Source: Methanomicrobium sp. W14 | GTDB taxonomy: Archaea > Halobacteriota > Methanomicrobia > Methanomicrobiales > Methanomicrobiaceae | Reading direction: 5' to 3' | Assembly (NCBI RefSeq): GCF_017875315.1 | Contig: NZ_JAGGMM010000002.1 | Location: 248,001 to 312,000, forward strand | DNA: 64,000 nt | Program-made: the position numbers and the translations under genes | Part shown: piece after piece, positions 37,950 through 46,105 of the stretch | Position numbering within the stretch: the stretch's first letter is position 1 | How the letters are laid out: each line of letters opens with the position of its first letter | Notes under the pieces: model-generated | Seen by the model: only the letters and a program-made list of their open reading frames with translations | Databases searched by the model: none | What the model was told of the DNA's origin: nothing

Positions 37950-38104
37950 CGGTTCAACTCTTTATCCGGGATTATATGTAATAAAATCTTAAATATTCTT
38001 TTGAATTCACCTGATATCCGCTAAAATGTCCTCAATCCAGTTTGCATATATACCAATATATATATGTTCAGGCATTCAATTTCCTATTATTGGGGAGGTG
38101 AGAG

Positions 38105-38383
38105 GTGATAAAAAAGAGGAAAAACGGAAAGTATTCGACTCAAGGGGTATGCAGTCCCGCAAAGGCTGCATACGGTATGGAAAAAATGCAAAGAACTGGA
38201 ATGACAGCCACTCCATACTATGTCAAAAGTGCCTTTGAAGCTGAAAAGCGGTTCTTTTTACCTCATGTAAAAAGGAGCGTCCGCCTTTGGGCATTTGGTA
38301 GCAGAAATGCCTCTTTAGGACATTCACTTCAAACCGTGCTTAATGCCGATCTAAACATACCGCAACACACCGCAAATTATTGA
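38105..38383 (+). CDS. Hypothetical small basic protein
   Basis: 92 residues from GTG 38105. GGAGG at 38094-38098 is 6 bases upstream, which is good spacing. The sequence is basic (MIKKRKNGKYSTQG at the start, HVKRSVRLWAFGSRN inside) and lacks membrane helices. I recognise no family. The frame includes two short inverted repeats at the DNA level, which could equally point to a structured RNA or a decayed mobile element end. Confidence 0.35.
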   Translation: MIKKRKNGKYSTQGVCSPAKAAYGMEKMQRTGMTATPYYVKSAFEAEKRFFLPHVKRSVRLWAFGSRNASLGHSLQTVLNADLNIPQHTANY

Positions 38384-38516
38384 TAAAACAAATATCGCCA
38401 TAAAATCTAAACTCTCATACCAGTAGTGCACAAATTCAAATCAGCCTCTAATATTAAGTTTATGAGATGGAGTGACCTTAAATCCGGGAGGGATAAGAAA
38501 AAGGAGAGATAAAAAT

Positions 38517-38609
38517 TTGAAAATCCGGTTAGGGGTTAAGCCTGAAAAAAACATCTGTTTAACGGCTGTGGTCAGCAGAATCGGGAATCATGTGTCACAT
38601 GCTCTTTAA
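38517..38609 (+). CDS. Possible 30-residue peptide
   Basis: TTG 38517 opens a frame reading MKIRLGVKPEKNICLTAVV and continuing to SHAL before TAA 38607-38609. AAAGGAG lies about 10 bases upstream. Nothing else supports it, so the call is weak. Confidence 0.2.
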   Translation: MKIRLGVKPEKNICLTAVVSRIGNHVSHAL

Positions 38610-38775
38610 ATGACGTAATTTTCATGCTTCAATCCATAATGGAACCCAAAAATGGATTCAAACTTTCAACAATTGAATAATCTCTAGTCATTGTACAGGG
38701 AACATACGGTTAAGTTGTTCTGCTGTACATAAAAATAAGATTTCCTCCTATTTAAGAGAGAAACAAACACCACTG

Positions 38776-38808
38776 CCCCGGGGAGATTCCAGGCAAATCT
38801 TTCCGGGG
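38776..38808. repeat. Imperfect hairpin CCCCGG-AGATT / AATCT-CCGGGG
   Basis: Outer arms CCCCGG (38776-38781) and CCGGGG (38803-38808), inner arms AGATT (38784-38788) and AATCT (38796-38800), with a two-base bulge on each side and a 7-base loop. It lies in noncoding sequence and would be stable as RNA. Confidence 0.5.
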
Positions 38809-39009
38809 TGTTCAACCGGACTAACAGTTCAGATAACCTACTTATATTTACAACCATTTTTTCTTTTTAAAATTTTAACGGTTTAACCGGAACTTTTGTC
38901 GTCTCTTTTCATAATAATCCGGTTTCACTTGAAATTTCTTATTTTCTTATGAATGAATATTATGATGAATAAAATACAAACATGACTTTGCACAAATCAG
39001 GTTTTTAAT

Positions 39010-39438
39010 ATGACAGAGAGAAAAAAAGTTCTTTTTATCTGCAGCCATAACGCCGGTAGGTCGCAGATGGGGGAAGCGGTGTTAAACTCCGGATACCAGG
39101 ACAAATATGAGGCATTCAGCGCCGGAATCAATCCGGCACCTGTTATAAACCCGCATACTCTCGGGGTTTTAAAGGAAGCCGGAATCGATATAAACGGGAA
39201 AAAACCTAAAAAACTTGATTTTTACAGAGGGATGACCTTCGATTCCGTTGTCTTAATGTGCGAATGCAGCGGTGACATACCTGAAATTCCTAAACATCGT
39301 GACCTTGTGAAAAAAATATTTTATAATCCTTCAGAGTTTACAGGCTCCGAAGAGGAGATTATGGACGGGTTTAGGAGTGTCCTGAGTGATATCTCCAAAT
39401 GGGTTGATGAATACTTTGGCGGAATAGAGGAAAAATGA
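39010..39438 (+). CDS. Low-molecular-weight phosphatase / arsenate reductase (ArsC-like)
   Basis: 142 residues. The P-loop is CSHNAGRSQMGEA (C-x5-R-S), and the fold is that of low-molecular-weight tyrosine phosphatases, as in thioredoxin-coupled arsenate reductases; GINPAPVINPHTLGVLKEAG is conserved. The downstream cysteine (CECSGDIPEIP) could be the second redox Cys. Either arsenate reduction or protein dephosphorylation is possible. No ars operon genes besides the neighbour are present. It overlaps the next gene by ATGA. Confidence 0.82.
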   Translation: MTERKKVLFICSHNAGRSQMGEAVLNSGYQDKYEAFSAGINPAPVINPHTLGVLKEAGIDINGKKPKKLDFYRGMTFDSVVLMCECSGDIPEIPKHRDLVKKIFYNPSEFTGSEEEIMDGFRSVLSDISKWVDEYFGGIEEK

Positions 39439-39812
39439 TGAAACAAATAGATGTTGTATTATTAAAAAACCCCTCGCGCAAAGGGTATATGCCGGTTTGT
39501 TCTGATACCCTGAGAAGCCCGCGTGACGTTTCTTATGATATGAGCTCTTTTCTGGCCGGAAAAGGAATTGAAATAAATTTCAGTGAAAAAGAGGAGAATA
39601 TTGATGGTGAGAGGGCGTTTCAGATCCTTATAAACGAAAAGACCCTTGAAGAACTCGTCCCCCTCCCCGATCCTTCAAAATACTGTGGAATGTCATGCGA
39701 AAGTTGCGGCAGTGCGAAAAAAAACTTTGAGAGCAGTTGTCCGCGTTTCTATACTGAAGTGCCTGAGTCGGTATTAAGGCTTGCGATAAGAAAAGAGTCC
39801 TCTTTTATTTAG
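39435..39812 (+). CDS. DUF2703-like protein
   Basis: 125 residues, overlapping the ArsC-like gene by 4 bp. It has a thioredoxin-like layout: GIEINFSEKEENIDGERAFQ, ILINEKTLEELV, and C-terminal CGMSCESCGSAKKNFESSCP. This resembles DUF2703, but the N-terminal C-x-x-C pair of typical members is not present (SDTLRSPRDVS at that place). The overlap with the phosphatase suggests a joint redox function, perhaps as a reductant or metal-binding partner. Family assignment is moderate. Confidence 0.55.
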   Translation: MMKQIDVVLLKNPSRKGYMPVCSDTLRSPRDVSYDMSSFLAGKGIEINFSEKEENIDGERAFQILINEKTLEELVPLPDPSKYCGMSCESCGSAKKNFESSCPRFYTEVPESVLRLAIRKESSFI

Positions 39813-39974
39813 GAGACTGGAATATCCTGAAATAAAGTATTTTCAAAAAAGTATCCTAATATCCATCCTTTCAATACCGTTTTGCCTGAAAATCTCATAT
39901 TCTCCGTTTCTGAATAACGTTTCAGTCCGCCTCTTTGCTGATGTGTTCCGGAAGACTTTTGGTATCTTCAAAAA

Positions 39975-39982
39975 TTATATAT
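39975..39982 (+). promoter_or_regulatory. TATA box of the sensor kinase
   Basis: TTATATAT is centred 27 bases before ATG 40006 with no SD in between, indicating a leaderless transcript and supporting ATG 40006 over GTG 39943. Confidence 0.6.
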
Positions 39983-40005
39983 TTCAAAAAAGCATCTTTT
40001 CACGC

Positions 40006-41943
40006 ATGAATCTTCAGACAAGGGTTGTGGTGATTTTTTTGTGCCTTGCACTGCTTGTAATATTCCTTGTCGGAGTAATTCTTCCTGTAACTCTGAACCA
40101 GCACAGTCTTAATGCGATAACAAAAAGTTCGGACGAATACCTAAAACTAATAGACTACTCTTTTTCAGACTATCTCAATTCAACGAAAGGTGATGTTTAT
40201 CAGCTTTCCCTGCAGTCTGAAATGGTTATACGGAATAACAGGGATTTGGAAAAGTTATCATGCAGTGAAAAAAACTATATGAATGAAAGTTTTCTGCAGG
40301 TAGAGGATGAACTGGAAGAGACACTTTATAACTATTACATTACCCACCAGCATGTGAATTATGTCTATTTTGGAACTGACAGCGGAGATTTCATAAGGTC
40401 ACCTGACCTTTCCGGAAGCACTGCGGGATACGATCCAAGGGAGAGACCATGGTACACCCTCGCAGAGGAAAATCCTGAATCTGTCGTTATAACGGAGCCT
40501 TACCTTTCTTTGACATCGTCTGATCTGAATTTGGTTGTTGCAAAGGCGCTGACTGACGAAAAAGGCAGTGTTTACGGCGTTGTAGGTGCCGGTATAACCC
40601 TTGCCGAAATGGGAAATTATCTCACCGGTTTTGAACCCATAAAAAACGGGAAAATAGTAATTACTGACAGTAATGGCACAATCCTTTCAGAAGAGAATAT
40701 TTCAGGAAGTTTTGGCAATATTGACAGTATTTTAAAAGAAAAATCCCCCGAATTCCTTGATAACGACAGTGGTGTCATTTTATCTGACGGAAATTACCTG
40801 ATATACCGCACGTCGCCGGGTTCGGGGTGGAAGATAGGAGTCATAATCCCTTCTGTAGAAATACAGAAAGAGACCAATGATGTGGTGTTTACTGTTCTTG
40901 TCTCCCTTATATTATCTCTTGTTATTCTTGGTGTATTGTCTATTCTGGTCCTGAACAATGAGATAATAAGACCACTCTCCAGACTTACAAAGATCAGCAG
41001 AAATATTGCAGAGACTGGTGATTTGAATCAGGACATCCCGGTCGGAGGAACAGGTGAAATTTTTGTCCTGGCAGATGCCTTCAGAAAAATGGTCGGGAGG
41101 ATAAAACTGGAAGAAGAAAAACTGAATATTGCTGTAAAGTATGAAAAAAAGGCAAAATCAGATCTTAAAAAAGCTCACGCCGAACTTGAGGAGAAAGTCA
41201 CGGAAAGGACACGTGAACTTGCAGAAGCAAACGAGAACCTGAAAAATCTCGACAGTCTTAAGTCAATGTTTATAGCCTCAATGAGCCATGAGTTGAGGAC
41301 ACCTTTAAACTCCATAATCGGGTTTACCGTGGTTCTCCTTAAAGGGTGGAGCGGAGAAATAAACGACGAACAGAAAAAACAGCTGAAAATCATTGAAAAC
41401 AGTTCCCGTCATCTTTTAAGCCTCATAAATGATGTCATAGACATAAGCAAAATCGAGGCCGACAAGATTCAGCTTTCAATAACTTCATTCGATCTGGTCC
41501 CGCTTATCAATGATGTCATATTGTCATTCCGTGAGGCTGCAGAAGACCAGAACATTGAAATGAAGTCTGATTTGCCTGAAACTCTCGTGATATCAGGAGA
41601 CGAAAGAAGAGTTAGGCAGATCCTGATAAATTTCGTGAGCAATGCCCTGAAGTTTACCGACGCCGGAAAAATCATGGTGAAGGCGGGGATATCAGCTGAA
41701 GGCTGCTACATCTCAGTAAAGGATACTGGTATAGGAATTCCCGAGGACCAGATGAAAAATCTTTTCAAAGCATTTTCTAGAATTTCGACGGAAGGACGTC
41801 TGACAGAAGGTACCGGTCTTGGCCTGTATCTTTCGAATAAGCTGGCTCTGGCGCTTAAAGGCAGAATTGTTGCAAGCAGCACCCCTGGCAAAGGGAGTGA
41901 ATTTATCCTGATTTTGCCGTTGAAGGAGGGGGATGATGATTAA
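40006..41943 (+). CDS. Membrane sensor histidine kinase (dCache-HAMP-HisKA-HATPase)
   Basis: 645 residues. Order: TM1 (about 7-30), external dCache sensor (about 35-290; YDPRERPWYTLAEENP is a Cache signature), TM2 (about 300-320), HAMP, coiled coil, H-box SMSHELRTPLNSIIGF (about residue 424), N-box NFVSNALKF, G1 DTGIGIP and G2 GTGLGLYLSNK. All catalytic elements are intact. The ligand is probably a small organic molecule. The next two genes are response regulators, the first overlapping by 11 bp. The start is chosen from the TATA position. Confidence 0.92.
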   Translation: MNLQTRVVVIFLCLALLVIFLVGVILPVTLNQHSLNAITKSSDEYLKLIDYSFSDYLNSTKGDVYQLSLQSEMVIRNNRDLEKLSCSEKNYMNESFLQVEDELEETLYNYYITHQHVNYVYFGTDSGDFIRSPDLSGSTAGYDPRERPWYTLAEENPESVVITEPYLSLTSSDLNLVVAKALTDEKGSVYGVVGAGITLAEMGNYLTGFEPIKNGKIVITDSNGTILSEENISGSFGNIDSILKEKSPEFLDNDSGVILSDGNYLIYRTSPGSGWKIGVIIPSVEIQKETNDVVFTVLVSLILSLVILGVLSILVLNNEIIRPLSRLTKISRNIAETGDLNQDIPVGGTGEIFVLADAFRKMVGRIKLEEEKLNIAVKYEKKAKSDLKKAHAELEEKVTERTRELAEANENLKNLDSLKSMFIASMSHELRTPLNSIIGFTVVLLKGWSGEINDEQKKQLKIIENSSRHLLSLINDVIDISKIEADKIQLSITSFDLVPLINDVILSFREAAEDQNIEMKSDLPETLVISGDERRVRQILINFVSNALKFTDAGKIMVKAGISAEGCYISVKDTGIGIPEDQMKNLFKAFSRISTEGRLTEGTGLGLYLSNKLALALKGRIVASSTPGKGSEFILILPLKEGDDD

Positions 41944-42298
41944 AATTCTTATTGTGGAGGATAATCCCAACAATTTTTATCTGATTCAGTTTATTTTACA
42001 AAAGAACGGATTTGAGGTAATCTGGGCAAAAACAGGAGAGGAAGGTGTTGTTATGGCTTCCGGGGAGAAGCCTTCACTTATACTTATGGACATTCAGCTC
42101 CCGGGAATTGACGGATATGAAGCGACACGCAGAATAAGGGAGAATAAGGCCCTGTCCGAAATTCCTATAATTGCAGTAACCTCATATGCGATGACAGGTG
42201 ATCGTGAAAAGAGTCTCAGGCTTGGTTGTACGGGATACATAGAAAAGCCGATAGACCCGGATAAAATTGTCAGCCAGATAATGAAGTTTCTGGATTAG
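41933..42298 (+). CDS. Single-domain response regulator
   Basis: 121 residues, receiver only. Phospho-acceptor Asp in LILMDIQLPGIDG, acidic pair in VEDNPNN, conserved Thr/Ser in VTSYAM and Lys in EKPIDPD. With no output domain it should act by binding partners, as in CheY- or Spo0F-like relays. It overlaps the kinase gene by 11 bp and is followed 16 bp later by a second receiver protein, making a phosphorelay of three proteins. Confidence 0.95.
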   Translation: MMIKILIVEDNPNNFYLIQFILQKNGFEVIWAKTGEEGVVMASGEKPSLILMDIQLPGIDGYEATRRIRENKALSEIPIIAVTSYAMTGDREKSLRLGCTGYIEKPIDPDKIVSQIMKFLD

Positions 42299-42314
42299 GG
42301 GAAATGATGTCAAT

Positions 42315-43460
42315 ATGAAAGTACTTGTTGTGGATGATTTAAATGAGAACAGGTACCTGCTTGAGTCTGTGCTGAAAAGTCGAGGATATGAGGTTATAAC
42401 TGCTGCAAACGGAGAGGACGCGCTGAATTCTCTTAATAAATCAAAGCCTGACCTGATAATAAGTGACATTCTGATGCCGAAAATGGACGGATTTCAGCTT
42501 TGCCGGGAGGTGAAAAGCGATGAAAATCTTAAGGACATCCCCTTTGTCTTTTATACCGCGGCATATACTTCACCAGAAGACCAGAAATTCGGCCTTGACC
42601 TCGGCGCTGACAGATATATAATAAAACCCGTAGACCCTGACGAATTCCTGAAAATAATTGACGGCATGCTTAAAAACCCGGATATAATTGCACCCATGAA
42701 AAAATCCAGTACTAGCGAGTCGGAAGAGGAATATCTTAAGAAATACACAAAAAGAGTCCTTTCTCAGCTTGAAACAAAGATCGAAGAGCTTGAAAAAAAG
42801 AATGCAGACCTTCTGAAATCCCAGAATGCCCTGAAGGAAAGCGAAAATAAATTTCATATACTTTATAACAGCATCATGGAGGCTGTCCTGTTTTATGAGG
42901 TCAAACCCAATAAAATGCCGGGCAGGATTCTTGAGGTAAACGAAACGGCATGCAAAAATTTTGGATATTCGTATGAAGAGTTTCTAAAAAAAAATATTGA
43001 CGACCTCTATGTAGTGCCTCCCGGAGAGGACTATATTGATTATTTTGCAACTCCCGGCGAAGAGAGCAGGTATTCCTTCGAGGAAAAAATGAAAAAGAAG
43101 GACAGCACAGTATTTCCGGTTTACATCAAGGCCGGGCTTATTGAGATCAGAGATACTGTCTACGGGCTGTGCCTGATACGTGATATCTCCAGGGAAAAGG
43201 AGAGCCGTAGAAGAGAGGCAGAAGCACTGAAGGATATAGAGGACAACCTTGCCACAAGTGCAATATTAAACGATGCAATAAGAAATCCGCTGGCTGTCAT
43301 TTCCGGCTATGCAGAAATATGTAATGACGAAATCTCTGATAAGATTCTTAGCCAGGTCAAAGAAATAAACGACATAATCACAAGACTTGACAGAGGATGG
43401 CTTCAGTCTGCAAAAATTCGCGAATTTTTAAAAAAGCATTATGATTTCAGCGACAAATAA
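42315..43460 (+). CDS. Receiver-PAS protein with histidine-less DHp-like end
   Basis: 381 residues. The receiver (about 1-118) has LIISDILMPKMDG (Asp acceptor) and IKPVDPDEF (Lys). A coiled coil (about 145-180) leads to a PAS domain (about 185-300; LEVNETACKNFGYSYEEFL). The C-terminal module ILNDAIRNPLAVISGYAEI ending GWLQSAKIREFLKKHY is shared with the proteins at 12382 and 53170. It resembles the kinase dimerisation helices, but Asp stands for the His and no ATPase follows. It is probably the endpoint of the upstream kinase's relay. Confidence 0.85.
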   Translation: MKVLVVDDLNENRYLLESVLKSRGYEVITAANGEDALNSLNKSKPDLIISDILMPKMDGFQLCREVKSDENLKDIPFVFYTAAYTSPEDQKFGLDLGADRYIIKPVDPDEFLKIIDGMLKNPDIIAPMKKSSTSESEEEYLKKYTKRVLSQLETKIEELEKKNADLLKSQNALKESENKFHILYNSIMEAVLFYEVKPNKMPGRILEVNETACKNFGYSYEEFLKKNIDDLYVVPPGEDYIDYFATPGEESRYSFEEKMKKKDSTVFPVYIKAGLIEIRDTVYGLCLIRDISREKESRRREAEALKDIEDNLATSAILNDAIRNPLAVISGYAEICNDEISDKILSQVKEINDIITRLDRGWLQSAKIREFLKKHYDFSDK

Positions 43461-43500
43461 CTCTTAAATTCTCTGCAAAGGTATCTGCGGGATCCTCTCA

Positions 43501-43510
43501 ATATATATAA
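43501..43510 (+). promoter_or_regulatory. TATA box of the Yip1-family gene
   Basis: ATATATATAA is centred 26 bases before ATG 43531, without an SD. This indicates a leaderless transcript. Confidence 0.5.
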
Positions 43511-43530
43511 TTGATAAATGATTACTGTGT

Positions 43531-44163
43531 ATGAATATGTTTCGGGAAATTCTGTTGTCCCCAAAGGAATTTTTTGATGAGCTTGTAAATAAGCCTGAAA
43601 GCCTGAAATACCCGGCGTTAATAGTCCTTGTTACAGGTATTATCACAGGAATCTCAGCTGCCCTTCTTGCAGGAGCATCCTCAGACATCCTCCCGCCTGA
43701 AGCTTCGTTTATGAGTGGTGTCCTCCCGTTCATAGGTTTTTTTGTGGGTTTAATCGGATCGTTTGTAATGTGGGTTATATGGGCGGCAGTTATGCATATA
43801 ATCTCGATTCCCCTCAAAGGAAAAGGGTCTTTTTCCCGTACTCTTGAAATTACAGGATACGGTATTGTACCCCAGATATTCGGCACTGTTATTGCAACGG
43901 TTCTCACATATGCCCATGTGTCGTCGCTGTCTCTTTCCCCTGTTTCAACATCGGCGGAAGTAGAGGCCGCTACGCAACTTATGTCAACTGGTCCTCTTAT
44001 GACGGCGTCTGCGGTCGTGTCGGTGATATTTCTGTTGTGGAGTGCAAATGTCTGGATATTTGGGTTTATAAAATGCAGAAGAATGGAGTTTAAGGGTGCA
44101 GCGATAGCAGTTGGCATTCCTATCCTTGTTGACCTTGTATTTGTTTTAACGTCAGTTGTCTGA
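43531..44163 (+). CDS. Yip1-family membrane protein
   Basis: 210 residues with about five membrane helices. N-terminal MFREILLSPKEFFDELVNKP, then helices with GIITGISAALLAGA and WGTIVI-like segments, match the archaeal/bacterial Yip1 domain family. The function in prokaryotes is unknown. It is followed 36 bp later by a CARDB-type surface protein and an ABC transporter, so it is probably an accessory membrane component of that system. Confidence 0.85.
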   Translation: MNMFREILLSPKEFFDELVNKPESLKYPALIVLVTGIITGISAALLAGASSDILPPEASFMSGVLPFIGFFVGLIGSFVMWVIWAAVMHIISIPLKGKGSFSRTLEITGYGIVPQIFGTVIATVLTYAHVSSLSLSPVSTSAEVEAATQLMSTGPLMTASAVVSVIFLLWSANVWIFGFIKCRRMEFKGAAIAVGIPILVDLVFVLTSVV

Positions 44164-44199
44164 AAAACCCTGAATAAAATTTTTGCACGGAATGTTGAA

Positions 44200-45363
44200 A
44201 TGATAAAAAAAATTATATTTTTCGCATTGGCAGTTGTTCTGCTGATTGGTGTTCACGTATCGGCAGATGACATATCGGATTCTGCCTCGTCCCATCTTGC
44301 GGTTTTGTCGTATGAAACTGATCCAGGTGTCCTTATGCCCGGTGACACGGCTCTGGTGAAGGTATCTGTTCAAAATACCGGCACTGAGAGTGTAAACATA
44401 AAAAGAGCGACACTTATTACAAAAGACCTCTCTCTTAAAAGCGAAAGCGCTTATTCAACCGTAGGCGCTATAGGCCCTGGAGTTACAAAGGAGTTCTCAT
44501 TTACGGTTAAGTCCTCCGGAAGCGGGATATTTTACCCGAAATTTTACCTTGACTTTGTAAACGGGGGAAGTATGAGTTACCCTCTTGCAGTAAAAGTTGA
44601 GGCTACACCAATTGAGCTTTCGGTTGTCGAAAAACCTGACGTATTCCAGAAGGATGTAAAGGAAACGATAAAGGTAGTTGTTGGAAATCCAAGAGAAAAC
44701 ACTGTAAACGGTGTTTTCGTAAAACCCGTCAGCAATGTTTCATCCTTTACGCAGTCCAGTGTGTTCATCGGAGAGTTGAAGCCTAACCAGAATGCTGAGG
44801 TAATGTTCGACGCAACACCTGAAGACAATGGTGAAATTGAATTTATAGCGGAGTACAGAAACGGAGTAAACCGGCATGAAAGTAGTATAACTGTTCCCGT
44901 GGAGCTTGGTGAAGACAAGAAAAATGCCAATCCGGTTGTGAACAATATAGAGGTGACCACATCAGGAAAAGGATATAAGATATCCGGAGATATCACCAAT
45001 GCAGGACTTAAGGATGCAAAATCGATTATAGTTACTACAAAAAGCCCGGCGGAGCCTACGGAGCCCAACAAAGTTTATGTAATAGGAGGGCTTGAGTCTG
45101 ATGATTTTTCGACTTTTTATATTGATTTTACCGTGCCTGACGATGTCCTCGAAGTCCCGGTTGTTGTAAGCTACAAAGATGAGGACGGAAATGACTACAC
45201 AAAGACCATATCTGTTAAAATACGAGACAGCCTGCCTTTAAAGGGAGATAAAACGCAGAGCAGTGCAGGCAGCGGTTTTGGCACAGATGTTATTGTTATA
45301 GTAGTTGTGGTACTGGCCGCTCTTGTTGCCGGCGCTGCTGTATACAGGTCGTGGAAGAAGTAA
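44200..45363 (+). CDS. Surface-anchored CARDB/COG1361-type protein
   Basis: 387 residues. Signal peptide (about 1-24, FFALAVVLLIGVHVSA), three Ig-like beta-sandwich segments of the COG1361/CARDB kind (about 30-345; LMPGDTALVKVSVQNTGTES), and a C-terminal membrane helix (VIVIVVVVLAALVAGAA) followed by a short basic tail. So it faces outward, anchored by its end. Placed between the Yip1 gene and an ATPase/permease pair, it probably provides the external binding or periplasm-like component. Confidence 0.88.
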   Translation: MIKKIIFFALAVVLLIGVHVSADDISDSASSHLAVLSYETDPGVLMPGDTALVKVSVQNTGTESVNIKRATLITKDLSLKSESAYSTVGAIGPGVTKEFSFTVKSSGSGIFYPKFYLDFVNGGSMSYPLAVKVEATPIELSVVEKPDVFQKDVKETIKVVVGNPRENTVNGVFVKPVSNVSSFTQSSVFIGELKPNQNAEVMFDATPEDNGEIEFIAEYRNGVNRHESSITVPVELGEDKKNANPVVNNIEVTTSGKGYKISGDITNAGLKDAKSIIVTTKSPAEPTEPNKVYVIGGLESDDFSTFYIDFTVPDDVLEVPVVVSYKDEDGNDYTKTISVKIRDSLPLKGDKTQSSAGSGFGTDVIVIVVVVLAALVAGAAVYRSWKK

Positions 45364-45427
45364 ATTTTTGGCCGGATGTATTCTGAAATCTGAAAAATCA
45401 ATTTATTTTTTTGGAGGTGTTTGTTTT

Positions 45428-46105
45428 TTGACCGGAGATATGCCAGTTATAAGCCTTAAAAACGTAAGTAAGACATATCCGCTGCCATTCGGTGATGTTA
45501 AGGCCCTCAAAAACGTGTCTCTTGATATAATGAAGGGGGAGTTCGTCGCAATTATGGGGCCTTCAGGGTCTGGCAAATCGACTATGTTGAACCTTATAGG
45601 GTCCCTTGACGTTCCGACATCCGGAGAACTTCTGATAAATGGAGTCAACGTCAGGGAGCTCACCGATTTTGAGCTTACCGACCTGAGGCGGGATACTATA
45701 GGATTTATTTTCCAGCAGTTCAACCTTATTCCCCTTCTTTCCGTAAAAGAGAATGTTGAATATCCGTATATAATGAAATACAGGCATGAAGACAACGAAG
45801 GAAGGTGCAGGGAGCTTATTTTAAAGGTTGGTCTGACCGAGAGCATGATGCACCACAAGCCGGCTGAGCTTTCAGGTGGGCAGCAGCAGAGAGTCGCTAT
45901 AGCACGTGCACTTGTAAACAGTCCGGTTATTCTTTTGTGCGACGAGCCTACGGGAAATCTTGATACAAAAACCGGTCTTCAGGTGATGGATATTTTGTCC
46001 GAACTCAACAGCCAGGGAAAGACGGTTATCATGGTTACGCATGACCCGGGCACAGCCGAATTTGCCGACAGGACAATAGTCATCAGGGACGGTGAAATCC
46101 AGTGA
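45428..46105 (+). CDS. ABC transporter ATP-binding protein, MacB/LolD type
   Basis: About 225 residues. Walker A GPSGSGKSTML, Q-loop FIFQQFNLIP, signature LSGGQQQRVAIARAL and Walker B VILLCDEPTGNLD are intact. The group (LolD/MacB/FtsE-like) drives mechanical work by an FtsX-like permease rather than classical transport. GGAGGTG at 45413-45419 is followed by TTG 45428; ATG 45440 is the alternative. The upstream region of the longer frame (from 45305) overlaps the preceding gene and is not coding. It overlaps the permease by GTGA. Confidence 0.93.
   Translation: MTGDMPVISLKNVSKTYPLPFGDVKALKNVSLDIMKGEFVAIMGPSGSGKSTMLNLIGSLDVPTSGELLINGVNVRELTDFELTDLRRDTIGFIFQQFNLIPLLSVKENVEYPYIMKYRHEDNEGRCRELILKVGLTESMMHHKPAELSGGQQQRVAIARALVNSPVILLCDEPTGNLDTKTGLQVMDILSELNSQGKTVIMVTHDPGTAEFADRTIVIRDGEIQ

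Larger units (their letters stand above)
37950..39009. other. Gene-poor 1.06-kb region with hairpins and small frames
   Basis: No gene of normal length is present. The region holds two small open frames with SD-like sites (38105-38383 and 38517-38609, listed separately), a stem GTATGCAG/CTGCATAC (38147-38173), GGCATTT/AAATGCC (38290-38311), and an imperfect long hairpin at 38776-38808. TATA-like repeats (ATATATACCAATATATATAT) lie near 38046-38065. It may hold small RNAs, tiny genes or the decayed remains of an element. Confidence 0.45.

Noticed and set aside
38026-38238. 70-codon frame overlapping 38105-38383
   Set aside because: The alternative frame has the SD; this one has no ribosome site.
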